NCBI GenBank assembly: GCA_963713625.1
Contig: CAVQMN010000002.1
Location: 1-64,000 of the forward strand
DNA from: Bog-756 sp963713625
GTDB taxonomy: Bacteria > Actinomycetota > Acidimicrobiia > Acidimicrobiales > RAAP-2
DNA length: 64,000 bases
Direction: 5' to 3'
In this document: positions 26,112-35,144 of the stretch, one piece after another
Numbering within the stretch: the first letter of the stretch is position 1
Layout: each line of letters opens with the position of its first letter
The notes under the pieces: model-generated
The model's database searches: none
The model's input: only the letters and a program-made list of their open reading frames with translations
What the model was told of the DNA's origin: nothing
Position numbers and translations under genes: made by a program

Positions 26112-26723
26112 GGGCCCACTCGCTGTCCCGTGACCGGAACAAGTCCGGACTGTCCGTGGTGAATCAATCCGTTCAGGCATTGCCCTTGACACCGATTGCC
26201 GGGAGTAAGCCGAGTCGCCGCCGTTCCGATGCGATCGGTGGTGGACGTCCGCAGTTCGCTGACCATCAGCATCCATACCCCCTGTCTGTCGACCTCAGTG
26301 CGAACATTTCAAGACTCGTTTCGATGATTGCGCCCGGGGGACATGCGCGGATTGGTGACGGTCGGTTGGGGTAGTAGCGAAGGGTAGCCGCACCCCTGGA
26401 TGCCAGCGACTGCCCTCTGAAAGAGCAAGGAGACACCCCACGGAATCTTCAGACCGAGGGAGGGAGAAGGGCACAGCCCCCATTGTGGGGAGATCCGATC
26501 CCATGGCGGCGGGAACAAGGGGTGGGCGGCCAAGGTCATCGTCGTTCACCTGGCCTAGGAGCTTCGGGCGGGCGGCGAAGGCTCGGCGAAGTGGTCGGCC
26601 CGCCCCCCCAGTGCACGTCGACGGAGATGGAGACCCCGAGCCGGCGCAATGCCTGGTCCAGCTGCCGACCTGCGCCTTTTGGCCCACGGAGACCGGAGAG
26701 CTTCGATCGGTGGGACCTGGTGT
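26112..26723. other. 600-bp region without recognisable gene
   Basis: Several open frames exist but none has a domain, coding-like composition and a start site together. I see no repeat, hairpin or RNA gene. Possibly a promoter region for the sulfotransferase plus decayed sequence. Confidence 0.4.
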
Positions 26724-27707
26724 TCAGAGAGGGGGCAAACGACCGATGGCCCGGAGGTAATCGACAGTGTCGCGCAGGGTCTCGACCAAAGGCCGGTACG
26801 TCAACCCAAGCTCCGTCAGCGTCTTGGAATCGTCTGTGGGCTTCAGGCCGGTCATGATCACTGCGGTTTCTTCCGACAGGGGCACATCGACCACGACTCC
26901 CTCTCTTCGCTGCTTGTCGAACTCTCGGCCGAGATCGACCATTTGCTCGACGGTCACCGCCTGGCGGGCGACAACGACCCCCGCAGCCTCGCTCAACAGA
27001 TCCGTCCATTCGATCCACGACACATACTGCCCCCCGGCCAGGTACCGTCTGGGGCCTCTGCCCGGCTCAACCGCCTTGGCCAACATGTCCGCGACATCTC
27101 GAACATCGAGGATGCCGGTACCGCCGGGCGGCGTCAACATCATCGATTCGAGCGCACTGACGACGGCAAGGAAGCTTCCGTCCAGGTGGGGCGAGGTCGG
27201 CCCATAGACACCCCCCAGAAGGAAGCTGACGACCGGTGCGCCCTCGGCTTGGAGCTCACGGACGAACCGCTCCACCTCCTGTTTTGAGGCGCCATACGCG
27301 AATTGCGGCGCGGCCAGGTCGGACGACGGGGTGACCATTGGGTCAGACGTCGGGAGATACACGGTGACCGTGGAGGTATAGAGGATCGGATCAAGCCCTG
27401 ACGCCACCGCCTCGCCAATCACCGTCTTACTTCCGACAACGTTCACGTCGGAGGTCGGCCCGAATGAACCAGGGATCTCTGCAGCTGCATGGATTACCGC
27501 GTCGCATCCGTCGAGGGCATCGACGACCGACCGGCGATCGGTCACGTCGCCCTGAACGATGTCGACGTCGACACCATGCCGCTCCAAAACGGGGCCGGCC
27601 CGCTTCGGGGTTCGAGCCAGGACCCTCACCTCATGTCCGTGTCGAACCAGTGCCGCGACCGTATGTGAACCGACAAATCCTGTGCCCCCGGTCACCAAAA
27701 CTTTCAC
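26724..27707 (-). CDS. NAD-dependent epimerase/dehydratase (extended SDR)
   Basis: 327 aa. N-terminal VTGGTGFVGSHTVAAL (GxxGxxG), the VIHAAAE strand, LYTSTVTVYLP, and catalytic YGASK. LLGGVYGP and the VRDVADMLAKAVE helix follow. The length and N-terminus match atypical extended SDRs (flavonol reductase/cinnamoyl-CoA reductase-like) acting on a ketone or sugar. Divergent from the DapB-like gene across 295 bp that carry a palindrome. Confidence 0.88.
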   Translation of the reverse strand: MKVLVTGGTGFVGSHTVAALVRHGHEVRVLARTPKRAGPVLERHGVDVDIVQGDVTDRRSVVDALDGCDAVIHAAAEIPGSFGPTSDVNVVGSKTVIGEAVASGLDPILYTSTVTVYLPTSDPMVTPSSDLAAPQFAYGASKQEVERFVRELQAEGAPVVSFLLGGVYGPTSPHLDGSFLAVVSALESMMLTPPGGTGILDVRDVADMLAKAVEPGRGPRRYLAGGQYVSWIEWTDLLSEAAGVVVARQAVTVEQMVDLGREFDKQRREGVVVDVPLSEETAVIMTGLKPTDDSKTLTELGLTYRPLVETLRDTVDYLRAIGRLPPL

Positions 27708-27830
27708 GACGAGCCTCTCCGCTCTAGGCCGTCAGGGGCCTTGGCATCATGTCGCAACGAGGTCCACGTCAAACCTGTGCACCGCCGCCGACAGTGGCGG
27801 TTTCCGGAGACCGCCCAGTTTTACACCATT

Positions 27831-27846
27831 CTGGACACGTGTACAG
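27831..27846. promoter_or_regulatory. 16-bp near-palindrome in divergent promoter region
   Basis: CTGGACACGTGTACAG is symmetric except for one base pair, centred on ACACGTGT. It lies between the epimerase and DapB-like genes and resembles a TetR-type operator. No TetR gene is adjacent, so the regulator is unknown. The rest of 27708-28002 holds nothing recognisable. Confidence 0.5.
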
Positions 27847-28002
27847 TTCCGATCTACTATCGCTTCGGCCGATCGAACCGGCAGGGAGTGAATGCCTCTC
27901 CCCGATCTTCGGCTGCTCCTACTCACGAGAGATCAACAGGGGATTCTGAGCGCTGGTCCCAAAGCCTGCTGCGTTCCAGTTGAGAAGGCCCCAGGGGGGT
28001 CC

Positions 28003-29112
28003 ATGGGATTACGAGTCGTGCAATGGGCCACGGGACCGGTGGGCCGCGAGGCATTGCGGGCAATCATTGAGCACCCGGAACTCGACCTAGCCGGTGTCGT
28101 CGTCTACTCCCCCGACAAGGACGGCGTTGATGCCGGCGATCTGTGCGGGATGCCTCGTACGGGGATAGCGGCCACGAGGGACTCTGCCTCTGCCCTCGCT
28201 TGCGATGCCGACGCCGTCTGTTATACCCCGCGCCTCCCTGACCTCGACGAGGTCTGTGGACTTCTGGCCGGCGGAGCGAATGTGGTGGCGACTCCATTCC
28301 TCTTCTACCCTCATATCTATGGGCCTTCCGTCGTGGACCCCCTGACTGATGCCTGTCGACGAGGTGGAACATCCGTACATGGGACGGGTATCAACCCGGG
28401 CTTTGTCGGCGACCTCCTGGTCCTCGCCTCCACTGGGCTGTTGCGATCGTTAGATCACATCGAAGTTCACGAGGTGGGCAACTGGTCGCTGCTGGAGTCT
28501 GCGGCCATGGTCTTCGAAAATGCCCGATTCGGATCATCGCCGGAGAACGCCACACTTTCCTCAAATCCCTATGCCCGCACCATGAGCGGCTATTTCAAGG
28601 AGTCCATCTCCATGGTGGCTGCCGGCTTGGGGGTAGAGCTCGATCACTGCTCCGAATCCCAGGATCTTCTCGTGACAGACCGGCCCATTGAGATTCTGTC
28701 GGGCACCGTGGAGGCTGGCACGGTGAGCGGGCAGCACTTTCGTTGGGCAGGAGTCGCCGCCGACCGGGACCTCCTGTCGGTCGATGCTTGGTGGTGGGTG
28801 GGCGGTGCCCGTCCCGAGGGCTACCCCCCGGGGCGACCCGATGGATGGTCCATCGATATCGAAGGATCGCCGTCCATGCGTCTGACCATGCTGGCCCTGG
28901 GGAGTCTCGATCCCGCCAGCCGCCTGCCCATCAAGACTCATGTCGGCGCCGCCTCCGTCGCCACGGCCATGCACGCCGTCAATGCCATCCCCACGGTGTG
29001 TGCCGCGGAGCCGGGCATTCGCACCTTTCTCGATCTTCCACTGATCACCGGTCACGGAGTCCAAATCTCACGGGCGAATCCGCACGACTCGCCGAAGGGG
29101 AGCCAACTATGA
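28003..29112 (+). CDS. DapB-like NAD(P)-dependent dehydrogenase
   Basis: 369 aa. MGLRVVQWATGPVGREALRAII is the Rossmann start, followed by VVVYSPDKDGVDAGDLCG and DAVCYTPRLPDLDEVCGLL. HGTGINPGFVGDLL and the EVGNWSLLE segment follow. These belong to the actinobacterial dihydrodipicolinate-reductase-like group, whose true substrates are unknown and which is probably not lysine biosynthetic. ATG 28003 has a G-rich Shine-Dalgarno (AGGGGGG). Overlaps the next gene by four bases. Confidence 0.82.
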   Translation: MGLRVVQWATGPVGREALRAIIEHPELDLAGVVVYSPDKDGVDAGDLCGMPRTGIAATRDSASALACDADAVCYTPRLPDLDEVCGLLAGGANVVATPFLFYPHIYGPSVVDPLTDACRRGGTSVHGTGINPGFVGDLLVLASTGLLRSLDHIEVHEVGNWSLLESAAMVFENARFGSSPENATLSSNPYARTMSGYFKESISMVAAGLGVELDHCSESQDLLVTDRPIEILSGTVEAGTVSGQHFRWAGVAADRDLLSVDAWWWVGGARPEGYPPGRPDGWSIDIEGSPSMRLTMLALGSLDPASRLPIKTHVGAASVATAMHAVNAIPTVCAAEPGIRTFLDLPLITGHGVQISRANPHDSPKGSQL

Positions 29113-30365
29113 CAATCATCAAGGGTCCTCAGGATCTGACCCAGGAGGAGCTGGCTTTGCTGGTTCCGGAATATCTCCTGGCCGGCCACCTGATCGATCG
29201 TGCCGGTATGCCGCATCTCACCGGAGCGTTTGGCATGGAGGCGATGCGGGATATCGCCATCGAGGAGTGGATGGGCGCCAGCCCCATCTACACCAAACGG
29301 ATGCAGAGGGCCCTCGGGTTCGAAGGGGATTCGGTCGAGACCATCTTCAAGGGAATGCAGATCGAAATCGGCGCACCGCCCCAATTCATGGACTTTCGCT
29401 ACCGGATCGTCGATCATGACCACGGCGAGTTCTGGTTGGACCACTGCGGAGCCCTCATGGACGTCGAGCCGATGGGCACCGATTTCGTGGTGGCCATGTG
29501 TCACGACATCGAAGACCCGACGTTCGAGGCCACGGCCACCGCCACCAATCCCAAAGCCCAGGTCCGCCCGATCCACCGCCCTCCCCGCGTGCCAGCCGGT
29601 CGGTCACCGGCGTGCCATTGGACGGTGACAATCGCCGACGCCCACCCGGAGCTGCCGGTGCCGGCTGAGGCGATGACCATGGCATCGACCCGGGCAGCCG
29701 CCTTGGAGCTGGCACCCATCAACCCGGACGATCCCGGGCACCATGACTACCGCGGTCCCCTGGTTCCTGATCTGCAGTTCTCCGAATGGTCCGGATCGGC
29801 CCTCCGCCGGATCGTCAGCGAGGTCTGTTTGCAGGGTCATTTGCTGGTCTTGTCATTTCTGTCCGCCACGGCCAAGCGTGCCGGTAGCCCTGAGGCAGTA
29901 GTCGAATTCGGACGTCGGCAGTTCACGGGGGTGGCGGGGGTGGCGGCAGGGCGTTTTCGCGACGCCCTCGATCTCCCACCCACACTGGCTGGTGCTGCTC
30001 GCCTCCTGGCCCTTCATCCCGCCCTGCAGCCTTACGAATATGTCCACTGCGATGTGGACCTCGACGACGATCGACTCGTAGTCGCACTGGGCCGAGACAC
30101 GCCGGCCGTCGAGGACGGAGCCTGGCCTTCTTTGCTCGATGGCGATCACCTCGGACCCCTCGAGGCCATGGTCTGGTCAATCGACCCCCACCTTCGCTGC
30201 CAGGCGGTGTCGGACGGGCCATCTCTCGTCATCGAGGTGGTTCGAGACGCTGACGAAGCTCCGCTCAGCGACGACGTTGCCCTTACCCGTTTCAGTACAG
30301 GCACGACCCATACGTTCGAGCCCAGGGGAACACCGGTCGCCATCAGGACGCCGAGAGAGGCGTGA
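29109..30365 (+). CDS. uncharacterised protein coupled to the DapB-like dehydrogenase
   Basis: 418 aa, soluble. The N-terminus reads MTIIKGPQDLTQEELALLVPEYLL; notable stretches are IEEWMGASPIYTKRMQRALGF, YRIVDHDHGEFWLDHCGALMDVEPMG and MCHDIEDPTFEATATATNPKAQVRPIHRPPR. Many conserved-looking His, Asp and Cys suggest an enzyme or a metal site, but I do not recognise the family. ATG 29109 overlaps the stop of the dehydrogenase (ATGA), so they likely act together. A long upstream frame extension is a shadow. Confidence 0.75.
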   Translation: MTIIKGPQDLTQEELALLVPEYLLAGHLIDRAGMPHLTGAFGMEAMRDIAIEEWMGASPIYTKRMQRALGFEGDSVETIFKGMQIEIGAPPQFMDFRYRIVDHDHGEFWLDHCGALMDVEPMGTDFVVAMCHDIEDPTFEATATATNPKAQVRPIHRPPRVPAGRSPACHWTVTIADAHPELPVPAEAMTMASTRAAALELAPINPDDPGHHDYRGPLVPDLQFSEWSGSALRRIVSEVCLQGHLLVLSFLSATAKRAGSPEAVVEFGRRQFTGVAGVAAGRFRDALDLPPTLAGAARLLALHPALQPYEYVHCDVDLDDDRLVVALGRDTPAVEDGAWPSLLDGDHLGPLEAMVWSIDPHLRCQAVSDGPSLVIEVVRDADEAPLSDDVALTRFSTGTTHTFEPRGTPVAIRTPREA

Positions 30366-30533
30366 GTGGGCGGCTTCTTTGTTCTGGCCGTCACCGATAA
30401 CCGAATCTGTACCGTGACCCGGTTCGAAAGCGGCGTACTTCCATCCTTTGATCACAGCGATCACCCGTTCGCCGCGGGGAAGGCAACGATGATCGCGGCC
30501 GGCCCGTGCCCGGAGTCATGCCTTCCCGCGTGT

Positions 30534-31046
30534 TCATTCACCGAGGCGCTGGATGAGGAGCTGCCCCGGCCAACCATTTCGATCGAACGGCTCCGTTGGG
30601 CTAAATCCGGCAGATTTGTAGTACTGAACGAGCTGCTGGAGTCCACCAGCCCAGCAATCGACTCTCAACAGCGTCAAGCCTCGGGACAGGCAGTCGGAAC
30701 GGGCACGTTCCAACAGCACAGTCCCAATGCGTCGCCCGATCATCCGTCTGGAAGTCAAGAGAAGCAGAATGTACAGGCCGGGCTCATCCGTGACCGGAGC
30801 GTAGGTTGGTGAAACCTCGCTGACCTCGAGGGCGCCCACCAGATCCTCGCCCGCTTCGGCGACGGTGAGGCCGGAGCTCCTCGCCAAGCGAGCGACCCGC
30901 TCTTTGGTTTCTGGCCGCTCCGACCAAGGCTCCGTACCCCACTGCCCACCTAGGCCGCGGGCGGTCAGCCACAGAACCGCTTCGTCGAAGAGCCCGAGCA
31001 GAGCCTGCTCGTCATTCGCCCTTCCTGGGCGCAGGAGAACTTCCAT
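30534..31046 (-). CDS. GNAT N-acetyltransferase
   Basis: 170 aa. MEVLLRPGRANDEQALLGLFDEAVLWLTARG, then YILLLLTSRRMIGRRIGTVLLERARSDCLSRGLTLLRVDCWAG, where IGRRIG is the acetyl-CoA loop, and LVQYYKSAGFSPTEPF. The upstream 70 residues of the frame look non-coding, so ATG 31046 is used. Stand-alone gene with unknown substrate. Confidence 0.82.
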   Translation of the reverse strand: MEVLLRPGRANDEQALLGLFDEAVLWLTARGLGGQWGTEPWSERPETKERVARLARSSGLTVAEAGEDLVGALEVSEVSPTYAPVTDEPGLYILLLLTSRRMIGRRIGTVLLERARSDCLSRGLTLLRVDCWAGGLQQLVQYYKSAGFSPTEPFDRNGWPGQLLIQRLGE

Positions 31047-31192
31047 CACCAGGGACCATAGATGGCGCCGCCCGGGCCCAGGGCCATGGACGCCTGGGCA
31101 GATACCAGACGACTGAGGAACCGAAGATTTCTGCCTGTGGGTCCGTGACCAAATGAACTGCACGTCCCCGGCCTCCGGCCGACGTCCGGTTC

Positions 31193-31753
31193 CTATCTCC
31201 GATACGTCAAGATCGCGACTCCCATACTGGTGGTCGTGCCATCGGCGAGACTCCAAGTGGACGTGTCGAGACCCTGCTCGAACAGCCGCATCCCTGCGCC
31301 GACGATGACCGGGTGAACCCAGATTCGATATTCATCGATGAGTTCCTTCTGCTCCAGGTACCTCACGAGAGTTCCACTTCCGACAATGACCACACCACTT
31401 CCAGCCTGATTCCCTCAGATGACCTACCGCCTGGGCCGAATCTCCGTGGAGCAGGGAGGCATTCCATTCAACCTCGCTCAGCGTCGTCGACACCACGAAT
31501 TTGGGCATGCTGTTCATTCGATCGGCCAACCCGTTCATCCCCGTCATTGACGGCCACGTGGCGGCAAAGCCTTGATAGGTCTTCCGCCCAAGGAGCAGAG
31601 CGTCCGCCTGGTTCATCTGGTCGACAATAAGGGCCAATTGGTCCTCGCGATGAAGGGTCGCTGCCAGCCACCCCGTGGGTATTCGTCCGGATCGCCCGGA
31701 GCCTGCATGACGCCATCCAGGGATACGAACTCTTGAACAATGACGGGTCTCAA
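31193..31753 (-). pseudogene. RibD C-terminal/dihydrofolate reductase-like gene with two frameshifts
   Basis: From TTG 31753 (GGAGAAG upstream) the first frame reads LRPVIVQEFVSLDGVMQAPGD. A second frame carries MNQADALLLGRKTYQGFAATWPS and KFVVSTTLSEVEW. A third gives VIVGSGTLVRYLEQKELIDEYR and the C-terminal VAILTYRR. All three parts together form a complete domain, so the gene was intact recently. The breaks lie near 31665 and 31405. Decay or sequencing error cannot be told apart here. Confidence 0.75.
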
Positions 31754-32093
31754 GTCTTCTCCGTTCTCTGGTCGGTGGATTGGTCGGTGCCATGTGCCCT
31801 CGCTCGACAGCCAATCGGTGGATCCCGCCCTCCGGCCCGACGATGGGTATCGGCAATTCATGAACGTAAGTTGCTCTGACGGGATCGCGATCCGAAGACC
31901 ATCGGTCTTGAAGGAGTCTGTCTCACTCTCTCGATTTATGGTTGATACATCGGCATCGATCATCCCAGAGCTCTTCGGCTGCAACTCGGCCGCCACGACA
32001 CACCACCCGCTCATGCTTTTGGGTCTTCGCGGGACGGTTCGCAGAGGTCTGGGGTGCCCCGTTTCGAAGTGGATCAACGGAAGGTGAAGAGTG
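31754..32093. other. intergenic region without recognisable gene
   Basis: 340 bp between the broken reductase gene and the HTH gene. An open frame continues on the minus strand, but no domain is visible in it. Confidence 0.4.
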
Positions 32094-32456
32094 TCACCGT
32101 CCGACTTCGGTCGCCGGATTTTCGTAGTTCATGATCCGAGACACAACTTGCTGCGAGAAGCCCCACTTAGAAGCGATCTCTTTGCGGTTCATGCCCTCCT
32201 CGGTGAGCCGCCGGAAACTCACCGCACGTGATACTTGTCGTGCCGATATCAGGCGATCAATGGCGTCGTTTATGTCGATCCGGGCCATGGAGACCGGCGC
32301 CTGACGAACGACATCGGCCAGCCGTTCGCCAGAACGCAGTCGAGCCATATTGGCGATGGTCCGGTCTTCGCTTTCTCGTAGGGCACGCTGAAGAGTCCGG
32401 ACCGCATGGAGCACGTCTTCAAGCGCCGCCATGACGGGCTCGTCGGCTTTTCTCAT
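32094..32456 (-). CDS. small HTH protein
   Basis: 120 aa from ATG 32456 (AGGTGG six bases upstream; ATG 32474 is an alternative). A helical N-terminal region (EDVLHAVRTLQRALRESEDRTIANMARLRSG) is followed by DINDAIDRLISARQ and a C-terminal HTH RRLTEEGMNRKEIASKWGFSQQVVSRIM. It reads like a DNA-binding protein of a phage- or plasmid-type regulator family. The upstream region has a perfect palindrome. Target unknown. Confidence 0.65.
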   Translation of the reverse strand: MRKADEPVMAALEDVLHAVRTLQRALRESEDRTIANMARLRSGERLADVVRQAPVSMARIDINDAIDRLISARQVSRAVSFRRLTEEGMNRKEIASKWGFSQQVVSRIMNYENPATEVGR

Positions 32457-32574
32457 TGAACCACCTGACGCCATCCCGAGAACAGTAATCGTGAGCAAGG
32501 CAAAAATACCGCCAGGCCCGGAGCAGGTGGCGGAACCCGCTCTACGGGCCCGGCGGCGCAGAGGAGAGTAGCAC

Positions 32575-32588
32575 TCAACAGGTGTTGA
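32575..32588. promoter_or_regulatory. TCAACA-GG-TGTTGA palindrome
   Basis: Perfect 6-bp inverted repeat with a 2-bp centre, between the HTH gene and the small plus-strand gene at 32591. TTGACA at 32585-32590 overlaps its right half. Likely an operator; the HTH protein is the obvious candidate but this is inferred. Confidence 0.5.
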
Positions 32589-32590
32589 CA

Positions 32591-32782
32591 ATGGTAAAAC
32601 ACTCCGTGGCCGAGAACGCCAAAGAGAACACATATCGACGCGGAATCGGTCTTCACCAGAAAGGCCGCATCTGGGTCTGCCATTGGTCGGGGGCCACGAT
32701 CGTGGCCTGCTTCGAAGCCAGTTTCGGGGTCCTCGGCGAAAGGTGGGTGTATTTTCGATCGGATGGCCCGATCGCGCGGTGA
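32591..32782 (+). CDS. possible 63-aa protein
   Basis: MVKHSVAENAKENTYRRGIG, later GRIWVCHWSGATIVACFEASFG and YFRSDGPIAR. Composition looks coding and it is divergent from the HTH gene, but no ribosome binding site is evident (ATG 32591 lies right after the palindrome, which would mean a leaderless message). Family not recognised. Confidence 0.4.
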   Translation: MVKHSVAENAKENTYRRGIGLHQKGRIWVCHWSGATIVACFEASFGVLGERWVYFRSDGPIAR

Positions 32783-32798
32783 ATCGTAGGGTACTGAC

Positions 32799-33170
32799 GT
32801 GGAATCGAAGCCCGTCTTGTACTTCAACCCATCTTGTTCAAAATGCCGGACAGCGGAAGCCCTGCTCAGGGACCATGGCATCGAAGTCGCTTTGGTGCGT
32901 TATCTCCAGAGCGCGCCCACCATCGACGAGCTGATCCGTCTGATGAGCATGCTCGGAGTCGACGACCCCCGCGCCATGATGCGCCAGGGGGAACCGATCT
33001 ACAGCGAACTTGGGCTGAGCGACGCATCGAGCCCAGAGCTCCTCGCCGCCATCACTCAGCACCCCGTTCTGCTCGAACGCCCCATCTTCGTCCTCGGCGA
33101 CCGGGCGGTAATCGCGAGGCCACCGGAGCGCCTTCTCGAACTGCTCCAGATCGAGATCGGGCCTCAGTAG
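32799..33170 (+). CDS. ArsC-family (glutaredoxin-type arsenate reductase-like) protein
   Basis: 123 aa. LYFNPSCSKCRTAEALLRDHGIE has the N-terminal Cys in FNPSCSKC. RYLQSAPTIDELIRLMSMLG and HPVLLERPIFVLGDRAVIARPPERLLEL, with the R-P-I substrate loop, are ArsC/Spx signatures. This fits glutaredoxin-dependent arsenate reductases. No other ars gene is nearby. GTG 32799 start. Confidence 0.85.
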   Translation: MESKPVLYFNPSCSKCRTAEALLRDHGIEVALVRYLQSAPTIDELIRLMSMLGVDDPRAMMRQGEPIYSELGLSDASSPELLAAITQHPVLLERPIFVLGDRAVIARPPERLLELLQIEIGPQ

Positions 33171-33367
33171 GACGACCGTCGACCACCACTCTGAGTGCGG
33201 CGTCAGGCCCAATGAGTGGTCCTCACGACGATTTGCTTCCGTCCGCCCCCGTCGGCCCTTCGGCCTCTCGGACAATCGACTACGGTCACCAAGCAGGAGC
33301 GGGGCAGTCCACCGGTGTCGTGGCGGCGCACCGACCGCTGTCGTGAGCAGAGGCGAGGGGGCAGGCA

Positions 33368-34763
33368 ATGCGGGAACCGGCCGGCAATCGTTCGGGGCAT
33401 GGGGGCACCATCTGGCCCCGGCGATCGCTCATCGGATCGGTCGTCGGACTGACCATGGTGATGGCCACGGGGATGACGGTCGCGGGCGTGGGCGCTTCCC
33501 CGGCTGGAGCATCGACGGCGACGCTGGCCCAACGGATCCTCGAAAGGCCTGGTATCTCTCATCAGGTATCTGGTCCGGAGGCACCCCAAACCCCCGGGCT
33601 TCCGAATATCTCCAAGGTGACCACCGCCTCGCTTTCGCTCAGCAACATCACCCCTCAGGTCTCGACAACGACAATGGGGATATCCGCAACATCCACCGGT
33701 TCGACGCTGGTCGTCCGGTGGGGAGGAACCGTGCTCAAGTTGTCGAGCGACGAGCCGCTCGGGGCGGGATCAACCGTTCTCCAAGGTCTCGGCCTCCCAT
33801 TCGGTGGGGCGATTTCGATCACGGGCAGCCCAGCCTGCAACGGCGTCAGCGGAATCGGCATCGCCAGTATCGACCAGCTGGTGGCTGACCCATCCGGCAC
33901 GGTGACGGCGCTGTCTCTTCAAATTCTTCTGTTTGGCGCCCTTGGCCGACTCGCTCATCGCGGGGACCGTCGGATTGAACGTTCCCCCGAGCACTCGGCC
34001 GACCGGCTACAACCTGTACGAGGGGAACGGCACGATCACCAATATGGCTGTGCTGGGTCCATTCTCTGTCACCCAGCTCTTCGGTGAACTGGGCGGTTTG
34101 ACACTCAACCAGCCGGTCGTGGGTATGGCCACCACACCTCTGGACGGCGGCTACTGGCTTGCTGCTGGGGACGGCGGTGTGTTCTCGTTCGGTGACGCCG
34201 GCTTCTACGGCTCGACCGGCGCCATTCATCTCAACCAGCCCATCGTGGGAATGGCCGCCACCCCCGACGGCAACGGGTACTGGTTGGTCGCCTCCGACGG
34301 CGGTGTGTTCTCGTTCGGTGACGCCGGCTTCTACGGCTCGACCGGCGCCATTCATCTCAACCAGCCCATCGTGGGAATGGCCGCCACCCCCGACGGCAAC
34401 GGGTACTGGTTGGTCGCCTCCGACGGCGGTGTGTTCTCGTTCGGTGACGCCGGCTTCTACGGCTCGACCGGCGCCATTCATCTCAACCAGCCCATCGTGG
34501 GACTGGCCGCCACCCCCGACGGCAACGGGTACTGGTTGGTCGCCTCCGACGGCGGCGTGTTCTCGTTCGGTGACGCCGGCTTCTACGGCTCGACCGGCGC
34601 CATCGCTCTCGACGAGCCCATCGTGGGAATGGCCGCCTCGCCCGATGGAAAGGGCTATTGGCTCGCCGCCGCCGACGGGGGCATCTTCGCCTACGGCGAT
34701 GCGCCGTATGAGGGGAGCCTGGGAGGCACCGGAACGACCGATGTCGTCGGCATCGCCCGCTGA
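33368..34763 (+). pseudogene. secreted protein with five 42-residue propeller-type repeats, frameshifted
   Basis: The 5' frame encodes a signal peptide (RRSLIGSVVGLTMVMATGMTVAGVGASPAGA) and a beta-rich domain (LPNISKVTTASLSLSN, TLVVRWGGTVLKLSSDEPLG). Near 33925-33935 the reading shifts to a frame that continues LADSLIAGTVGLNVPPSTRP and YEGNGTITNMAVLGPFS, then five GYWLVASDGGVFSFGDAGFYGS repeats to 34763. One base change restores one protein. Either a real frameshift, a sequencing error or two overlapping genes. Smallest member of the repeat family at 37139, 41381 and 49291. Confidence 0.7.
34173..34676 (+). repeat. four tandem 126-bp repeats within the secreted protein gene
   Basis: Units start at 34173, 34299, 34425 and 34551; the first three are nearly identical at DNA level, the fourth diverges at its end. 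Each encodes 42 residues containing GYWLVASDGG and SFGDAGFYGS. Recent unit amplification is evident. Confidence 0.9.
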
Positions 34764-35144
34764 TTGAGAGCCGAAGACCGGCTGCGCTCGGCTCGGGACC
34801 CGGGGTGCCGATGGGGCCAATCTGGCTTTGCGGGTCGGATGTCTGGATGTGGTTGAGGATCGACATCCCCGGTCTCCGACTGAAGGGAACTCAACGCACC
34901 CAGAGGCATCTGCCACGTCAGCCGACAGGAAGCCTGCCGGCTGCACGATTGTCCGGGTCTTCCTGGGGAATGGACGGCCTGTGGACCCCGTCCGGAACGA
35001 TCGTGCCGGAGACGACGCGGCTTGATTTGATCTTCAGTTCTGACGGGCCGCGGCCGAAACCTAGAGAGAACGAGATCGAAAGCAGAGAGGTTTCGGCCGG
35101 GTCCTGGACCGGTGCCGTCCAATCTGCCGCGGAGGGGAGATGAA
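34764..35144. other. intergenic region without recognisable gene
   Basis: 380 bp. Nothing with a domain in any frame. The last bases contain GGAGGGGAGATGAA, the ribosome binding site of the next gene. Confidence 0.45.

Noticed and set aside
26295..26687. 130-aa minus-strand gene in the 26-kb gap
   Set aside because: Low-complexity, Pro/Arg-rich translation with no ribosome binding site or domain.
28743..29108. Upstream extension of the 418-aa protein gene
   Set aside because: It overlaps the DapB-like gene in another frame and has arginine-rich shadow composition.
34173..34676. CRISPR-like array
   Set aside because: Units are contiguous 126-bp coding repeats without spacers. No CRISPR array was seen anywhere in the window.
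33846..34946. 366-aa minus-strand frame over the repeat gene
   Set aside because: Regular antisense of the 126-bp repeats; no start context or domain.
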